In this document: piece by piece, positions 1 through 8,186 of the stretch
Layout: each line of letters opens with the position of its first letter
How positions within the stretch are numbered: the first letter of the stretch is position 1
Assembly: GCA_002470565.1 (NCBI GenBank)
Contig: DKMQ01000058.1
Coordinates: 11,423 to 42,848 of the forward strand
Direction of reading: 5' to 3'
Source of the DNA: Oceanospirillaceae bacterium UBA7410
GTDB lineage: Bacteria; Pseudomonadota; Gammaproteobacteria; Pseudomonadales; Balneatricaceae
Length of the DNA stretch: 31,426 bases
Translations under genes and position numbers: made by a program
The notes under the pieces: model-generated
What the model saw: only the letters and a program-made list of their open reading frames with translations
What the model was told of the DNA's origin: nothing
Databases searched by the model: none

Positions 1-618
1 GGCGATGGAGAGAAGTTTTTTAGTGCAGGTGCAGACCTTAAGTTATTTGCCGACGGTAATAAACAAACTGCAGCAGATCTGTCCACCGCATTTGGCCGAG
101 CCTTTGAAGTATTAAGCCAATTTAGAGGCTTAAGTATTGCCGCCATAAATGGCTATGCCATGGGTGGTGGTTTGGAAGTAGCGCTGGCTTGTGATTTACG
201 CATCGCTGAAGGTCAGGCTCAAATGGCTATGCCAGAGGCCGCTGTGGGACTATTGCCCTGTGCTGGTGGTACCCAAAATTTAGCTTGGTTGGTGGGTGAA
301 GGCTGGGCGAAACGAATGATTCTTTGTGGTGAGCGGGTTTCTGCACAACAAGCGCTAACTATTGGTTTAGTGGAAGCTGTAGTGGAAGAGGGTCAAGCCT
401 TAGAGAAGGCCATGGAATGGGCCAGAAATTCTGAAAGACAAAGCCCTACTAGTATTGCTGCATGTAAACGCTTAATTCAAACTGCGCGTAAAGAGCCTAT
501 GTTTGCAGGGATGGGTTATGAGCGAGATGAGTTTATAAACTTGTTTAACACTAATGATCAAAAAGAAGGTGTGCAAGCATTTTTAGAAAAGCGCAAACCA
601 AAATGGACTAATTCATAA
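1..618 (+). CDS. Enoyl-CoA hydratase/isomerase (crotonase family), 5' end missing
   Basis: The reading frame is open from base 1, so the N-terminus lies outside the window; the ATG at 160 is internal. The visible part contains the crotonase oxyanion-hole segment SAGADLKLF and then the glycine-rich GYAMGGGLEVALACDLRIA. Both catalytic-type glutamates of true hydratases are present, one in GGGLE and one in MPEAAVGLLPCAGGTQ. By family it hydrates a 2-enoyl-CoA in the cytoplasm. Its neighbours are the next valine-degradation enzymes, so methacrylyl-CoA or a similar branched enoyl-CoA is the likely substrate (inference). Its stop overlaps the next start as TAATG, implying translational coupling. 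A general fatty-acid hydratase is the alternative. Confidence 0.93.
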   Translation, partial: GDGEKFFSAGADLKLFADGNKQTAADLSTAFGRAFEVLSQFRGLSIAAINGYAMGGGLEVALACDLRIAEGQAQMAMPEAAVGLLPCAGGTQNLAWLVGEGWAKRMILCGERVSAQQALTIGLVEAVVEEGQALEKAMEWARNSERQSPTSIAACKRLIQTARKEPMFAGMGYERDEFINLFNTNDQKEGVQAFLEKRKPKWTNS

Positions 619-1724
619 TGGTCACACAATTAAGTCAAGGGCCGCTATTGGTGCAGACTCATGCTACAAATGCTGGTCAACAGGTGGTAGAAGTCATACT
701 TAACGCGCCTGAAGCTCTTAACGCCTTAAATGGTGACATGGTAGATCTATTATTGCTACACGTACCTGTATGGGAAGCTGATGAAAGTGTGATTGCTATC
801 ATCATGCGAGGCTCAGGCACTAAAGCTTTTTGTGCAGGTGGCGATATACGCCAGCTCTATCATGAAATGGTTAAAGGTAGCCAAGACGTTGGTGAAATAT
901 TCTTTAATCACGAATATGAAATGGATTTAATGCTACACAAACTCACTACACCATTATTGGTGTGGGGCAGTGGTTATGTGATCGGCGGTGGTATGGGTCT
1001 GTTGCAAGGAGCGGCTTTACGCATTGGCACTCACTCTAGCCGCTTAGCGATGCCAGAGGTAACTATTGGTTTGTTTCCTGACGTAGGCGCTAGCTATTTT
1101 TTACGCCAAGTACCAGACAATTTAGGGCTATTTATGGGCTTAACAGGCGCTATGTTAAATGGCACAGATGCTCGTCAGATGGGGTTATTAGACGGTTTGT
1201 TAGATGATGACCATTTCTCAAATATAATGATATCTCTTACCACTATGCCTAGGCAGTCTAATGCAGACACCCTAAGCCAGCTTACACTTTTGATTGCTGA
1301 TCTGGAATCTAAGGTAAGTGAGAAAGCCCCAGAATCAAATTTAGCAGTTCATCGTCAAAATATCATAACTGCGCTTAGTGAAAAGAGCCTTGCTGCAATA
1401 GTTGCTAGTTTAACGAGTCTCAAAGGTCAAGATAAGTGGTTAGACAAGGCCTTACAGACTATGGAGAATGGCTCGCCTACTAGTTTGCATTTATTCTATT
1501 ATGCCTTTGGTCAAAACTTTACCAATGTTGCAGACGCATTGCTGCATGAATACATCGTAGGTGTTAACGCTGCACGTTTAGGGGAGTTTCAAGAAGGTGT
1601 AAGGGCATTACTTATAGATAAGGACCGCAATCCAGCGTGGCGTTATGACACCATTGAAAATACGCCAAAGGCTTGGATAGATCAGTTTTTTGTCACCGAA
1701 AATGTAGCACAAGCCCACTTTTAA
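618..1724 (+). CDS. 3-hydroxyisobutyryl-CoA hydrolase (HIBCH-like)
   Basis: This 368-residue crotonase-fold protein has the longer length of HIBCH rather than the roughly 260 residues of a hydratase. Landmarks are FCAGGDIRQLY (residues 71-81), GGGMGL (123-128) and the diagnostic MPEVTIGLFPDVGASYFL (145-162), with a Glu and an Asp in the active-site positions. The family cleaves 3-hydroxyisobutyryl-CoA to free 3-hydroxyisobutyrate in valine breakdown. The product is the substrate of the dehydrogenase encoded 30 bp downstream, which strongly supports the assignment. There is no good Shine-Dalgarno site. The ATG shares a base with the preceding stop (TAATG), so reinitiation is likely. The related label 'enoyl-CoA hydratase/isomerase' is often applied to this family. 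Confidence 0.9.
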   Translation: MVTQLSQGPLLVQTHATNAGQQVVEVILNAPEALNALNGDMVDLLLLHVPVWEADESVIAIIMRGSGTKAFCAGGDIRQLYHEMVKGSQDVGEIFFNHEYEMDLMLHKLTTPLLVWGSGYVIGGGMGLLQGAALRIGTHSSRLAMPEVTIGLFPDVGASYFLRQVPDNLGLFMGLTGAMLNGTDARQMGLLDGLLDDDHFSNIMISLTTMPRQSNADTLSQLTLLIADLESKVSEKAPESNLAVHRQNIITALSEKSLAAIVASLTSLKGQDKWLDKALQTMENGSPTSLHLFYYAFGQNFTNVADALLHEYIVGVNAARLGEFQEGVRALLIDKDRNPAWRYDTIENTPKAWIDQFFVTENVAQAHF

Positions 1725-1754
1725 CACTATTTAAAAATCTACAGGACAAGACTT

Positions 1755-2660
1755 ATGACAAATATAGCATTTATAGGTTTGGGCAATATGGGTGGCCCTA
1801 TGGCTGCCAACTTAGTAAAGGCAGGGCATCATGTAGTGGCTTATGATTTGGTGAAAGCTTCATTAGAAGAGTTTGTAAGTATTGGTGGAGTAGCGGCAAA
1901 TTCTGCAGAACATGCAGTGGAAAATGCTCAGGTAGTCATTAGCATGCTGCCTGCAGGCAAGCACGTAGAGGGGCTTTATTTAGGTGATGAGTTAGGCAAA
2001 GGTGGCCTTTTATCATTAATTGCTAAGGGTTCCTTAGTGGTTGATTCTAGTACTATAGATGCTCAAACCTCACGTCGTGTAGGCCTTCGCGCCCAAAAGC
2101 TAGGTATAAATTTTGTAGATGCTCCTGTTTCTGGTGGTACAGCAGGCGCTAAAGCCGGCACTTTAAGTTTTATTGTTGGTGGTGAAGTAGCGGCTTTTGA
2201 AATTGCACAACCTATACTTAGTTTGATGGGAAAAAATATCTTCCATGCAGGCCCAACTGGTGCTGGGCAAGTAGCCAAAATGTGCAATAACATGCTGTTA
2301 AGTGTTTTGATGGCAGGCACCTCAGAAGCTCTACGCATGGGCGTGGAAAACGGCTTAGACGCTAAGGTATTATCAGATATTATGGTAAAAAGCTCCGGTC
2401 GCAATTGGGCGTTAGAAATATACAACCCAGTGCCAGGGGTGATGGAAGGCACGCCAGCAAGTAACGATTACCAAGGTGGTTTTATGGTGGATCTAATGAA
2501 CAAAGATTTAGGTTTAGCCTTAGACGCCGCCCAAGCGTCAAATTCTGCGGTGCCGTTAGGAATAAAGGCTTCTGAATTATTCAAAGATCATGGCGCACAA
2601 GGCTATGGTGGGCTAGATTTTTCTAGCATTTATCAGCACTACGCCAACAAAAAGGTTTGA
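1755..2660 (+). CDS. mmsB: 3-hydroxyisobutyrate dehydrogenase
   Basis: The 301-residue protein begins with the beta-hydroxyacid dehydrogenase Rossmann motif IGLGNMGGPMA (residues 7-17). It has the substrate-binding DAPVSGGTAGA (122-132) and the catalytic helix GAGQVAKMCNNM (169-180), where Lys175 and Asn179 are the expected catalytic pair. The family oxidises 3-hydroxyisobutyrate to methylmalonate semialdehyde with NAD+ in valine catabolism. The gene follows the HIBCH-like hydrolase that makes its substrate. AGGA lies about ten bases before the ATG. A methylmalonate-semialdehyde dehydrogenase (mmsA) is not in the window and may lie upstream of base 1. Confidence 0.95.
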   Translation: MTNIAFIGLGNMGGPMAANLVKAGHHVVAYDLVKASLEEFVSIGGVAANSAEHAVENAQVVISMLPAGKHVEGLYLGDELGKGGLLSLIAKGSLVVDSSTIDAQTSRRVGLRAQKLGINFVDAPVSGGTAGAKAGTLSFIVGGEVAAFEIAQPILSLMGKNIFHAGPTGAGQVAKMCNNMLLSVLMAGTSEALRMGVENGLDAKVLSDIMVKSSGRNWALEIYNPVPGVMEGTPASNDYQGGFMVDLMNKDLGLALDAAQASNSAVPLGIKASELFKDHGAQGYGGLDFSSIYQHYANKKV

Positions 2661-2662
2661 TC

Positions 2663-3415
2663 ATGAATGTTGAAGGAAAGGTATTTGTCATTACAGGTGG
2701 TGCACGTGGTTTAGGTTTGGCCATAGCAAAAGCCATTACTGATAAGCAAGGCATGTGTGCCTTGGTGGATCTAGATCAATCCGCGGTAGATGCTGCCGCA
2801 ATCTCTTGTGGCAATAAAAGTAAGGGTTACGCCTGCAATATTACACAAGAGCCTGAAGTTGAAGCCTTATTTGAGCAAGTGTTAGCAGACTTTGGAAGAC
2901 TCGATGGTCTAGTGAATAACGCAGGTTTGCTTAGAGACGGCATGTTAATAAAGTTTAAAGATGGCCAAGTGCAAAGTAAAATGAGCCTTAGCCAGTGGCA
3001 GAGCGTTATCGACGTTAATCTTACAGGCACCTTTTTGTGTGGCCGTGAAGGTGCCATCAACATGGCAAAGGCGGGTAATGGAGGAGTGATTATAAACATT
3101 TCTAGCATTGCAAAGGCGGGTAACATCGGCCAAAGCAACTATGCTGCGACCAAAGCTGGTGTGGCTGCTCTTGTAACCACATGGGCAGGGGAGCTAAAAC
3201 GTTTTGGTATTCGTGTTGCAGGTATTGCTCCAGGGGTTATTTCTACAGATATGACAGATTCTATGAAGCCAGAAGCGCTAGAGCGCATCGAAAAGGTGAT
3301 TCCTTTAGGACGCCTAGGTGATAGAGAAGAACTCGCAAACGCGGCTATGTTTATTATTGAAAACGAATATATGAATGGCAGGCTCATTGAACTTGACGGA
3401 GGCTTACGGTTTTAA
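2663..3415 (+). CDS. SDR-family 3-hydroxyacyl-CoA dehydrogenase-like oxidoreductase
   Basis: This 250-residue classical short-chain dehydrogenase has the cofactor motif TGGARGLG (residues 11-18), NNAG (85-88), Ser147/148, Tyr160 and Lys164. Asp at the end of beta-2 (VDLD) suggests NAD(H). I chose ATG 2663 because AAAAGG at 2650-2655 sits seven bases upstream; a TTG at 2657 in the same frame would overlap the mmsB stop but lacks such spacing. It is the last gene of the branched-chain catabolic run, two bases after mmsB. An inferred role is oxidation of a 3-hydroxyacyl-CoA, as by human HSD17B10 in isoleucine breakdown. Annotation as a FabG-like reductase would also be defensible; substrate is unproven. 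Confidence 0.85.
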   Translation: MNVEGKVFVITGGARGLGLAIAKAITDKQGMCALVDLDQSAVDAAAISCGNKSKGYACNITQEPEVEALFEQVLADFGRLDGLVNNAGLLRDGMLIKFKDGQVQSKMSLSQWQSVIDVNLTGTFLCGREGAINMAKAGNGGVIINISSIAKAGNIGQSNYAATKAGVAALVTTWAGELKRFGIRVAGIAPGVISTDMTDSMKPEALERIEKVIPLGRLGDREELANAAMFIIENEYMNGRLIELDGGLRF

Positions 3416-3425
3416 TGCATTGTTA

Positions 3426-3453
3426 GGTTTGATCTTGTTTTTTAGATCAGGCC
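3426..3453 (+). terminator. Hairpin after the catabolic operon
   Basis: An inverted repeat 11 bases past the SDR stop pairs TGATCT (3430-3435) with AGATCA (3444-3449). It extends by two G-U and two G-C pairs to a stem of about ten. The T-run lies in the loop and none follows the stem, so this is a weak intrinsic terminator at best. Confidence 0.3.
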
Positions 3454-3533
3454 CAACGCTAGGTTTACTTCATGACCTTGATGATATTTTCTAGTTTAAT
3501 ATGCATAAATAGAGTAACGTAAAAGCCATAACT

Positions 3534-3568
3534 TTGACTATTACATGTGCTTATATATATCTTATAAT
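3534..3568 (+). promoter_or_regulatory. Candidate sigma-70 promoter in the AT-rich spacer
   Basis: A perfect TATAAT lies at 3563-3568, 17 bases after ATTACA (3540-3545), a 4/6 match to the -35 box. A TTGACT at 3534 is too far from this -10 box but is 16 bases from TATATC. The gene-free stretch 3416-3869 otherwise holds only the weak hairpin and a doubtful short ORF. The promoter could serve the 81-aa membrane protein through a long leader. Confidence 0.4.
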
Positions 3569-3632
3569 AATACGTCTTTTATGGTATTTTAAGTACTTAT
3601 ACTATAGCTAAAAGTGATACGGAGCATAGCAT

Positions 3633-3818
3633 GTGCTAATTTTATTCATGATAGGGAAATCACTGCCATTAATGGGCTCTAGGCTCGTTTCTTTTGGTGT
3701 TAGCCTTGTGCTGTGCTTATTGCTAAGCCACCGGTTGATTATAGGAATGTTTGAATGTGAATACATTAACTATTGGTGCATTAAAGGTCTTAAGCTGATA
3801 GATAATAATTTATTATAA
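3633..3818 (+). CDS. Doubtful short hydrophobic ORF, 61 aa
   Basis: A GTG-initiated frame encodes 61 residues with a leucine-rich stretch at about residues 18-38 that could cross a membrane. GGAG at 3621-3624 lies eight bases before the GTG, and a promoter-like site is just upstream. I recognise no family. GTG initiation, shortness and strong AT richness make chance equally likely. If real, it would be a single-pass peptide encoded beside another small membrane protein. Confidence 0.18.
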   Translation: MLILFMIGKSLPLMGSRLVSFGVSLVLCLLLSHRLIIGMFECEYINYWCIKGLKLIDNNLL

Positions 3819-3869
3819 GGCTTAAATTTAAACGACAAAAAGATAACTGTTAAATACGAGATTAAAAGA

Positions 3870-4115
3870 ATGCAGATAAAATCCTTAGCTAACTACGAAC
3901 AAGAGCTAAAGTGGCTTGCGCTTGTGCTTGGCATTATTAGTACGGTAGCCATTGTGCAGGATTGGTATCCATTTACTATGTTCATTAGCCTTCCGTTTTG
4001 TTTGATTTGGGTATATTGCGCTTGGCTTCATACCGAGCGTCAACTCAAATACATAAACATTATTTTTGCTATTTTGTACATCTACGGAATCATTCGCTAT
4101 TTGTTAACAACATAA
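3870..4115 (+). CDS. Small three-helix membrane protein of unknown function
   Basis: The 81-residue product has three predicted membrane segments at about residues 15-30, 35-52 and 61-79, joined by short loops with DW and HTERQLK. The layout vaguely recalls small DUF6552-type membrane proteins, but I cannot confirm family membership. The start is ATG after AAAAGA, a weak ribosome site. It stands alone between two catabolic operons on the same strand, 118 bases before the glutaryl-CoA dehydrogenase start. No catalytic or metal-binding motif is visible and no function is assigned. Confidence 0.6.
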   Translation: MQIKSLANYEQELKWLALVLGIISTVAIVQDWYPFTMFISLPFCLIWVYCAWLHTERQLKYINIIFAILYIYGIIRYLLTT

Positions 4116-4144
4116 TGTTCTAACCCTTTCTTAGTCTTGATATA

Positions 4145-4179
4145 AAAATGTCGACATTTTATCAAAATGGCGATATATT
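4145..4179 (+). promoter_or_regulatory. gcdH promoter with overlapping 16-bp palindromic operator
   Basis: The perfect palindrome AAAATGTCGACATTTT occupies 4145-4160. Within it TCGACA (4151-4156) is a 5/6 -35 box, followed after exactly 17 bases by TATATT (4174-4179), a 5/6 -10 box. A further half-site-like AAAATGGCGATA begins at 4164. A symmetric site covering the -35 region is the geometry expected for a repressor that blocks RNA polymerase. The predicted transcript begins about 48 bases before the gcdH ATG. Confidence 0.55.
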
Positions 4180-4233
4180 ACCTTCTTGACCAGTGATTAA
4201 ACACTGGAACCTTTAATATTTGAGACTCTAATC

Positions 4234-5412
4234 ATGGCAACTCGTACTGAATTTTCTTGGCAGGATCCATTCTTCTTAGATCAACAGCTCACCTCAGAAG
4301 AGCGAATGATTCGTGATGCTGCGCGAGATTATTGCCAAGATGGACTTGCAAGAAGGGTGCTTAAGGCGAATAGAGAAGAAATTTTTGATCGCGAGATTAT
4401 GACCGAGTTTGGTGCGCTTGGGTTACTAGGGGCGACCATTCCAGAGAAATACGGCTGTGCTGGCGTAAATTACGTAAGCTATGGTTTGGTAGCTAGAGAA
4501 GTGGAACGTGTAGATAGTGGTTATCGTTCGGCTATGAGTGTGCAATCATCTTTAGTAATGCATCCGATACATGCATACGGCACAGAAGAGCAACGCATGA
4601 AATACTTGCCTAAACTTGCCACGGGTGAGTGGGTAGGCTGTTTTGGTTTAACTGAGCCTGATTCAGGTTCAGACCCTGCTAGCATGACTACCCGTGCAGT
4701 AGCTGTAGAGGGTGGTTTTTGCCTTACGGGTGCTAAAATGTGGATTACCAACTCTCCCATCGCAGATGTAATGGTGGTGTGGGCTAAGCTTGACGGTGTA
4801 ATCCGTGGATTTGTACTTGAGCGTGGTATGAAAGGTTTAACCACGCCTAAGATAGAGGGTAAGTTTTCTTTACGTGCGTCGGTCACTGGCGAAATTGTCA
4901 TGGACAACGTATTTGTACCACAAGAGAACCTGTTCCCTACAATTAAAGGCCTCGCGGGGCCATTTGGGTGCTTAAATAAGGCCCGTTATGGCATTGCTTG
5001 GGGTTCACTTGGTGCAGCAGAGTTTTGTTGGCATGCAGCCCGTCAATACACCTTAGACCGATCTCAGTTTGGTCGTCCACTGGCTGCTACTCAGCTGATC
5101 CAAAAGAAACTTGCTGATATGCAAACCGAAATTTCTATTGGTTTACAAGGTTGCCTACAAATGGGTCGCTTAATGGATGATGGTAACTGCCCTGTAGAGT
5201 TGATCTCGTTAATGAAGCGTAATAACTGTGGTAAGTCTTTGGATGTGGCTCGCCAGTCTCGCGATATGCATGGTGGAAACGGTGTGAGCGATGAGTTTGG
5301 TGTGATTCGCCATGTAATGAATTTAGAGGCTGTGAATACTTATGAAGGCACCCATGATGTGCACGCATTGATCTTAGGTCGTGCTCAAACTGGCATTCAA
5401 GCGTTTTATTAG
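4234..5412 (+). CDS. gcdH: Glutaryl-CoA dehydrogenase
   Basis: This 392-residue acyl-CoA dehydrogenase has the FAD/substrate signature [13 protein letters not shown] (residues 136-148). The C-terminal [20 protein letters not shown] places the catalytic base at Glu371, as in glutaryl-CoA dehydrogenases. The enzyme oxidises and decarboxylates glutaryl-CoA to crotonyl-CoA, passing electrons to ETF and then to the ETF-QO encoded at 22512-24164. A class III CoA-transferase follows after nine bases, the usual partner for activating glutarate. The ATG is preceded by a promoter with an overlapping palindrome. Length and motifs are complete. Another short-chain acyl-CoA dehydrogenase is possible but less likely. 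Confidence 0.95.
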   Translation: MATRTEFSWQDPFFLDQQLTSEERMIRDAARDYCQDGLARRVLKANREEIFDREIMTEFGALGLLGATIPEKYGCAGVNYVSYGLVAREVERVDSGYRSAMSVQSSLVMHPIHAYGTEEQRMKYLPKLATGEWVGCFGLTEPDSGSDPASMTTRAVAVEGGFCLTGAKMWITNSPIADVMVVWAKLDGVIRGFVLERGMKGLTTPKIEGKFSLRASVTGEIVMDNVFVPQENLFPTIKGLAGPFGCLNKARYGIAWGSLGAAEFCWHAARQYTLDRSQFGRPLAATQLIQKKLADMQTEISIGLQGCLQMGRLMDDGNCPVELISLMKRNNCGKSLDVARQSRDMHGGNGVSDEFGVIRHVMNLEAVNTYEGTHDVHALILGRAQTGIQAFY

Positions 5413-5421
5413 GCTTTTAAT

Positions 5422-6651
5422 ATGAGTATCACTACACCTTTGCAGGGTATTAAGGTTTTAGATCTTAGTCGTATTTTGGCTGGTCCTTGGGCGGGGCAGA
5501 TGTTGGCAGATTTGGGCGCTGATGTAATTAAAGTAGAGCGACCAGGAGTGGGTGATGATACTCGCACCTGGGGGCCTCCCTACATGCCGGCTGCAGTAGG
5601 TTTTGAAGCTGAAGAAGCTTATGAAGCAGCATATTTTCAGACAGCAAACCGTGGTAAGCGCTCATTATGTGTTGATATGTCTTCGTCAAGGGGCCAGCTG
5701 CTGATTAAACAGTTAGTCACTAAGGCTGATGTTTTAATTGAAAATTTTAAAGTAGGTGGGTTGGCTAAATATGGCTTAGATTTTGATAGCTTAATCGCTA
5801 TTAACCCACGATTAGTCTATTGCTCTATTACTGGTTTTGGTCAATATGGACCTGATAAAGACCGTGCAGGATATGACTTTATGATTCAAGCCATGGGCGG
5901 CTTAATGAGTGTGACAGGTAGTGAAGGCGGTGAGCCTATGAAAGTGGGCGTGGCCGTAGTGGATGTTATGGCAGGCTTATACGCCTCTAACGCGATACAA
6001 GGAGCCCTTATTCACCAGTTACGCACCGGTGAAGGCCAGCATATCGATTTAGCTTTGCTTGATGTGCAGGTTGCCACATTAGCTAATCAGGCCATGAACT
6101 ATATTGCCACCCATAAAAACCCCAAACGATTGGGCAATGCGCATCCAAATATAGTTCCCTATCAAGCCTTTGCCACTTTTGATGGTCATCTTATTTTGGC
6201 GGTAGGTAACGATGGTCAATTCCAACGTTTTTGTGAGGTGGCTGGTGATGTGCAGATAGCTAGTAATTCACTTTATACAAGCAATTCGCTAAGAGTTGCT
6301 AATCGTTTGACACTGGTGCCAAAAGTGGCGTATTTAATGGAGCAACACACTACACAATGGTGGTTGGATGCACTTAATAAGGTCAGTGTGCCTTGTGGGC
6401 CTATTTGTACTCTGGATCAAGTGTTTGAGAACCCTCAAATTAAAGCTCGTGGTATGAAGATATCACTTGAACACCAAAAGCTGGGTAGTGTAGAGAGCGT
6501 TGCCAACCCCATTAAGCTATCTGCTACTCCGTTGCAATACAAGCAAGCACCACCTATGTTGGGTGAGCATACTCAAGTGGTATTGAGTGATTGGCTGGCC
6601 ATGGAGCATAGCGAATATAGTGATCTGCTGAGTACCAACATTATAGCCTAG
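5422..6651 (+). CDS. CaiB/BaiF (class III) CoA-transferase, probably succinyl-CoA:glutarate
   Basis: The 409-residue protein starts with the class III signature LQGIKVLDLSRILAGPWAGQ (residues 7-26), followed by LGADVIKVERP. It carries the catalytic Asp152 in RAGYDFMIQAMGG (148-160). These enzymes move CoA between carboxylic acids through a glutamyl/aspartyl-CoA anhydride. Nine bases separate it from gcdH on the same strand, so the natural inference is activation of glutarate with succinyl-CoA, as by human SUGCT. Substrate specificity cannot be read from sequence alone. Its 3' end converges with ppnN after 19 bases, with no obvious intrinsic terminator. Confidence 0.88.
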   Translation: MSITTPLQGIKVLDLSRILAGPWAGQMLADLGADVIKVERPGVGDDTRTWGPPYMPAAVGFEAEEAYEAAYFQTANRGKRSLCVDMSSSRGQLLIKQLVTKADVLIENFKVGGLAKYGLDFDSLIAINPRLVYCSITGFGQYGPDKDRAGYDFMIQAMGGLMSVTGSEGGEPMKVGVAVVDVMAGLYASNAIQGALIHQLRTGEGQHIDLALLDVQVATLANQAMNYIATHKNPKRLGNAHPNIVPYQAFATFDGHLILAVGNDGQFQRFCEVAGDVQIASNSLYTSNSLRVANRLTLVPKVAYLMEQHTTQWWLDALNKVSVPCGPICTLDQVFENPQIKARGMKISLEHQKLGSVESVANPIKLSATPLQYKQAPPMLGEHTQVVLSDWLAMEHSEYSDLLSTNIIA

Positions 6652-6670
6652 CTATGCCATGCCATCTTCT

Positions 6671-8041
6671 TTAAGTTTCTAAATCACTTACTGTGTAGCA
6701 AGGTTGATAGGCTTTGCTGCCAGGTAATTTCATACGATTTTGGGCCACAAAGCTCCTTAATAATACGTCTAGCTTGTCTAGCATTTTTGTCTGGGCTTTA
6801 AGTTTATAAGGTCCGTGTAAGCGTATTTGTTCTAGGCCAAAGGTTTTCACATTACCAGCAACAATGCCGCTCATGGCTTTGCGAAGATTGCTAGCCAATG
6901 TTGCCGTAGAAAGGCTGCTGTCTAAAATTAGATTGGCCATGTTGTCGTGAGTAGGAATAAACGGATGTTGGAAATCATCTTCAATGTGCAATTGCCAATT
7001 GTAGTGGTAAGCGTCACCTATTTTTTGGCGGTGCTCAAGCACATTATTTATTTGGGCTTTACTAGCAATAGCCACAGCGCTTGGGTCTTGAATAATAATT
7101 TGATACTTAGCTTGTGCTTTTGGCCCAAGAGTAGCGCCAATAAATGCATCAATCTGATCAAAATAAGCTTTTGAACTTGTTGGCCCTGTAAAAATTAAAG
7201 GCACTTTAAGTTGGGCGTTATTTGGATGTAATAAAATGCCTAATAAATATAGAATCTCTTCTGCAGTGCCCACACCACCTGGAAATACAATAAATCCATG
7301 ACCCAGCCTTACAAAAGCTTCAAGACGTTTTTCTATATCTGGCATAATGATTAATTCATTAACCATAGCGTTTGGAGATTCGGCAGCAATAATGCCAGGC
7401 TCCGTAATGCCGATATATCTGTAATCATAACAACGCTGTTTAGCATGAGCTATGTGAGCGCCTTTCATGGGGCCCTTCATGGCGCCTGGACCACAGCCTG
7501 TGCATATATCATAGCCTCTTAAACCTAATTCATAACCTACTTTTTTGGTGTAGTCGTATTCAATATCATTAATTGAGTGTCCACCCCAGCAAACGACAAT
7601 ATTAGGTTTACGCCTTGGGGCTAGAGCTTGGGCATGACGCAGTATTTGAAATACTAGATCAGTTAGCTGTGTGCCAGTACGCACCTTTTCGCTGTTAAGA
7701 AGGTTGTTGTTGATGTAGATGATGTCTCGTAAGACTGAATATAGATTTTCTTTAATGCCTAAGATAACCTCTCCATCCACAAAAGCACTTTTAGGTGCAT
7801 TATTAAGCTGTAGTAATACGCCTCGGGTTTGTGGCACTATTTCTACATCAAAACGTTCATTGCGCTGCAGTAAGGCTTCAATATCGTCTTCTTCACTGCC
7901 ACAGTTGAGCACGGCAAGGCAGCATTGCCTAAAGAGCTCATGTAGGCCTGTAGAGGCCGATTTGTGTAGCTGGTTGATTTCATCCAAGCTAAGTATGTCT
8001 AGGCTGCCTTGGGGTGATATGAGAGCGTCTATGGTGTACAT
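6671..8041 (-). CDS. ppnN: Pyrimidine/purine nucleotide 5'-monophosphate nucleosidase (LOG family)
   Basis: Starting at the ATG read from 8041, the protein is 456 residues, close to the 454 of E. coli PpnN/YgdH, and aligns from its first residues (ISPQGSLDILS). An in-frame start at 8116 would add 25 lysine/serine-rich residues with no counterpart. Family landmarks are VVCWGGHSIND, ICTGCGPGAMKGPMKGAH and the lysine-decarboxylase-like phosphate motif FPGGVGTAEE. The C-terminal FVAQNRMKLPG is also conserved. The enzyme cleaves nucleoside monophosphates to base and ribose 5-phosphate and is regulated by (p)ppGpp in E. coli. AAGGTGAAG lies upstream. The gene is divergent from the SppA-like peptidase. 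Confidence 0.93.
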   Translation of the reverse strand: MYTIDALISPQGSLDILSLDEINQLHKSASTGLHELFRQCCLAVLNCGSEEDDIEALLQRNERFDVEIVPQTRGVLLQLNNAPKSAFVDGEVILGIKENLYSVLRDIIYINNNLLNSEKVRTGTQLTDLVFQILRHAQALAPRRKPNIVVCWGGHSINDIEYDYTKKVGYELGLRGYDICTGCGPGAMKGPMKGAHIAHAKQRCYDYRYIGITEPGIIAAESPNAMVNELIIMPDIEKRLEAFVRLGHGFIVFPGGVGTAEEILYLLGILLHPNNAQLKVPLIFTGPTSSKAYFDQIDAFIGATLGPKAQAKYQIIIQDPSAVAIASKAQINNVLEHRQKIGDAYHYNWQLHIEDDFQHPFIPTHDNMANLILDSSLSTATLASNLRKAMSGIVAGNVKTFGLEQIRLHGPYKLKAQTKMLDKLDVLLRSFVAQNRMKLPGSKAYQPCYTVSDLET

Positions 8042-8186
8042 ACTTTTCTTCACCTTGTTGTATTTACTTGTTTCTTGCTTTGAGCGCTTAGATTTAGCAT
8101 AGCAGAGAAAATGCAAATATGAGGGCTTTTAAAAAAAATATTAGGGCCCATCAAGGGTCTAAAGCAAACGCGAACAGGTTTACCTC

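Noticed and set aside
618..1724. Possible tandem duplication of the preceding crotonase gene
   Set aside because: Both share the fold, but their active-site segments (MPEAAVGLLPCAGGTQ versus MPEVTIGLFPDVGASYF) belong to different functional groups.
2063..2452. 129-codon open frame on the minus strand inside mmsB
   Set aside because: It lies wholly opposite a well-supported gene and its translation shows no family motif; it is a shadow of the coding strand.
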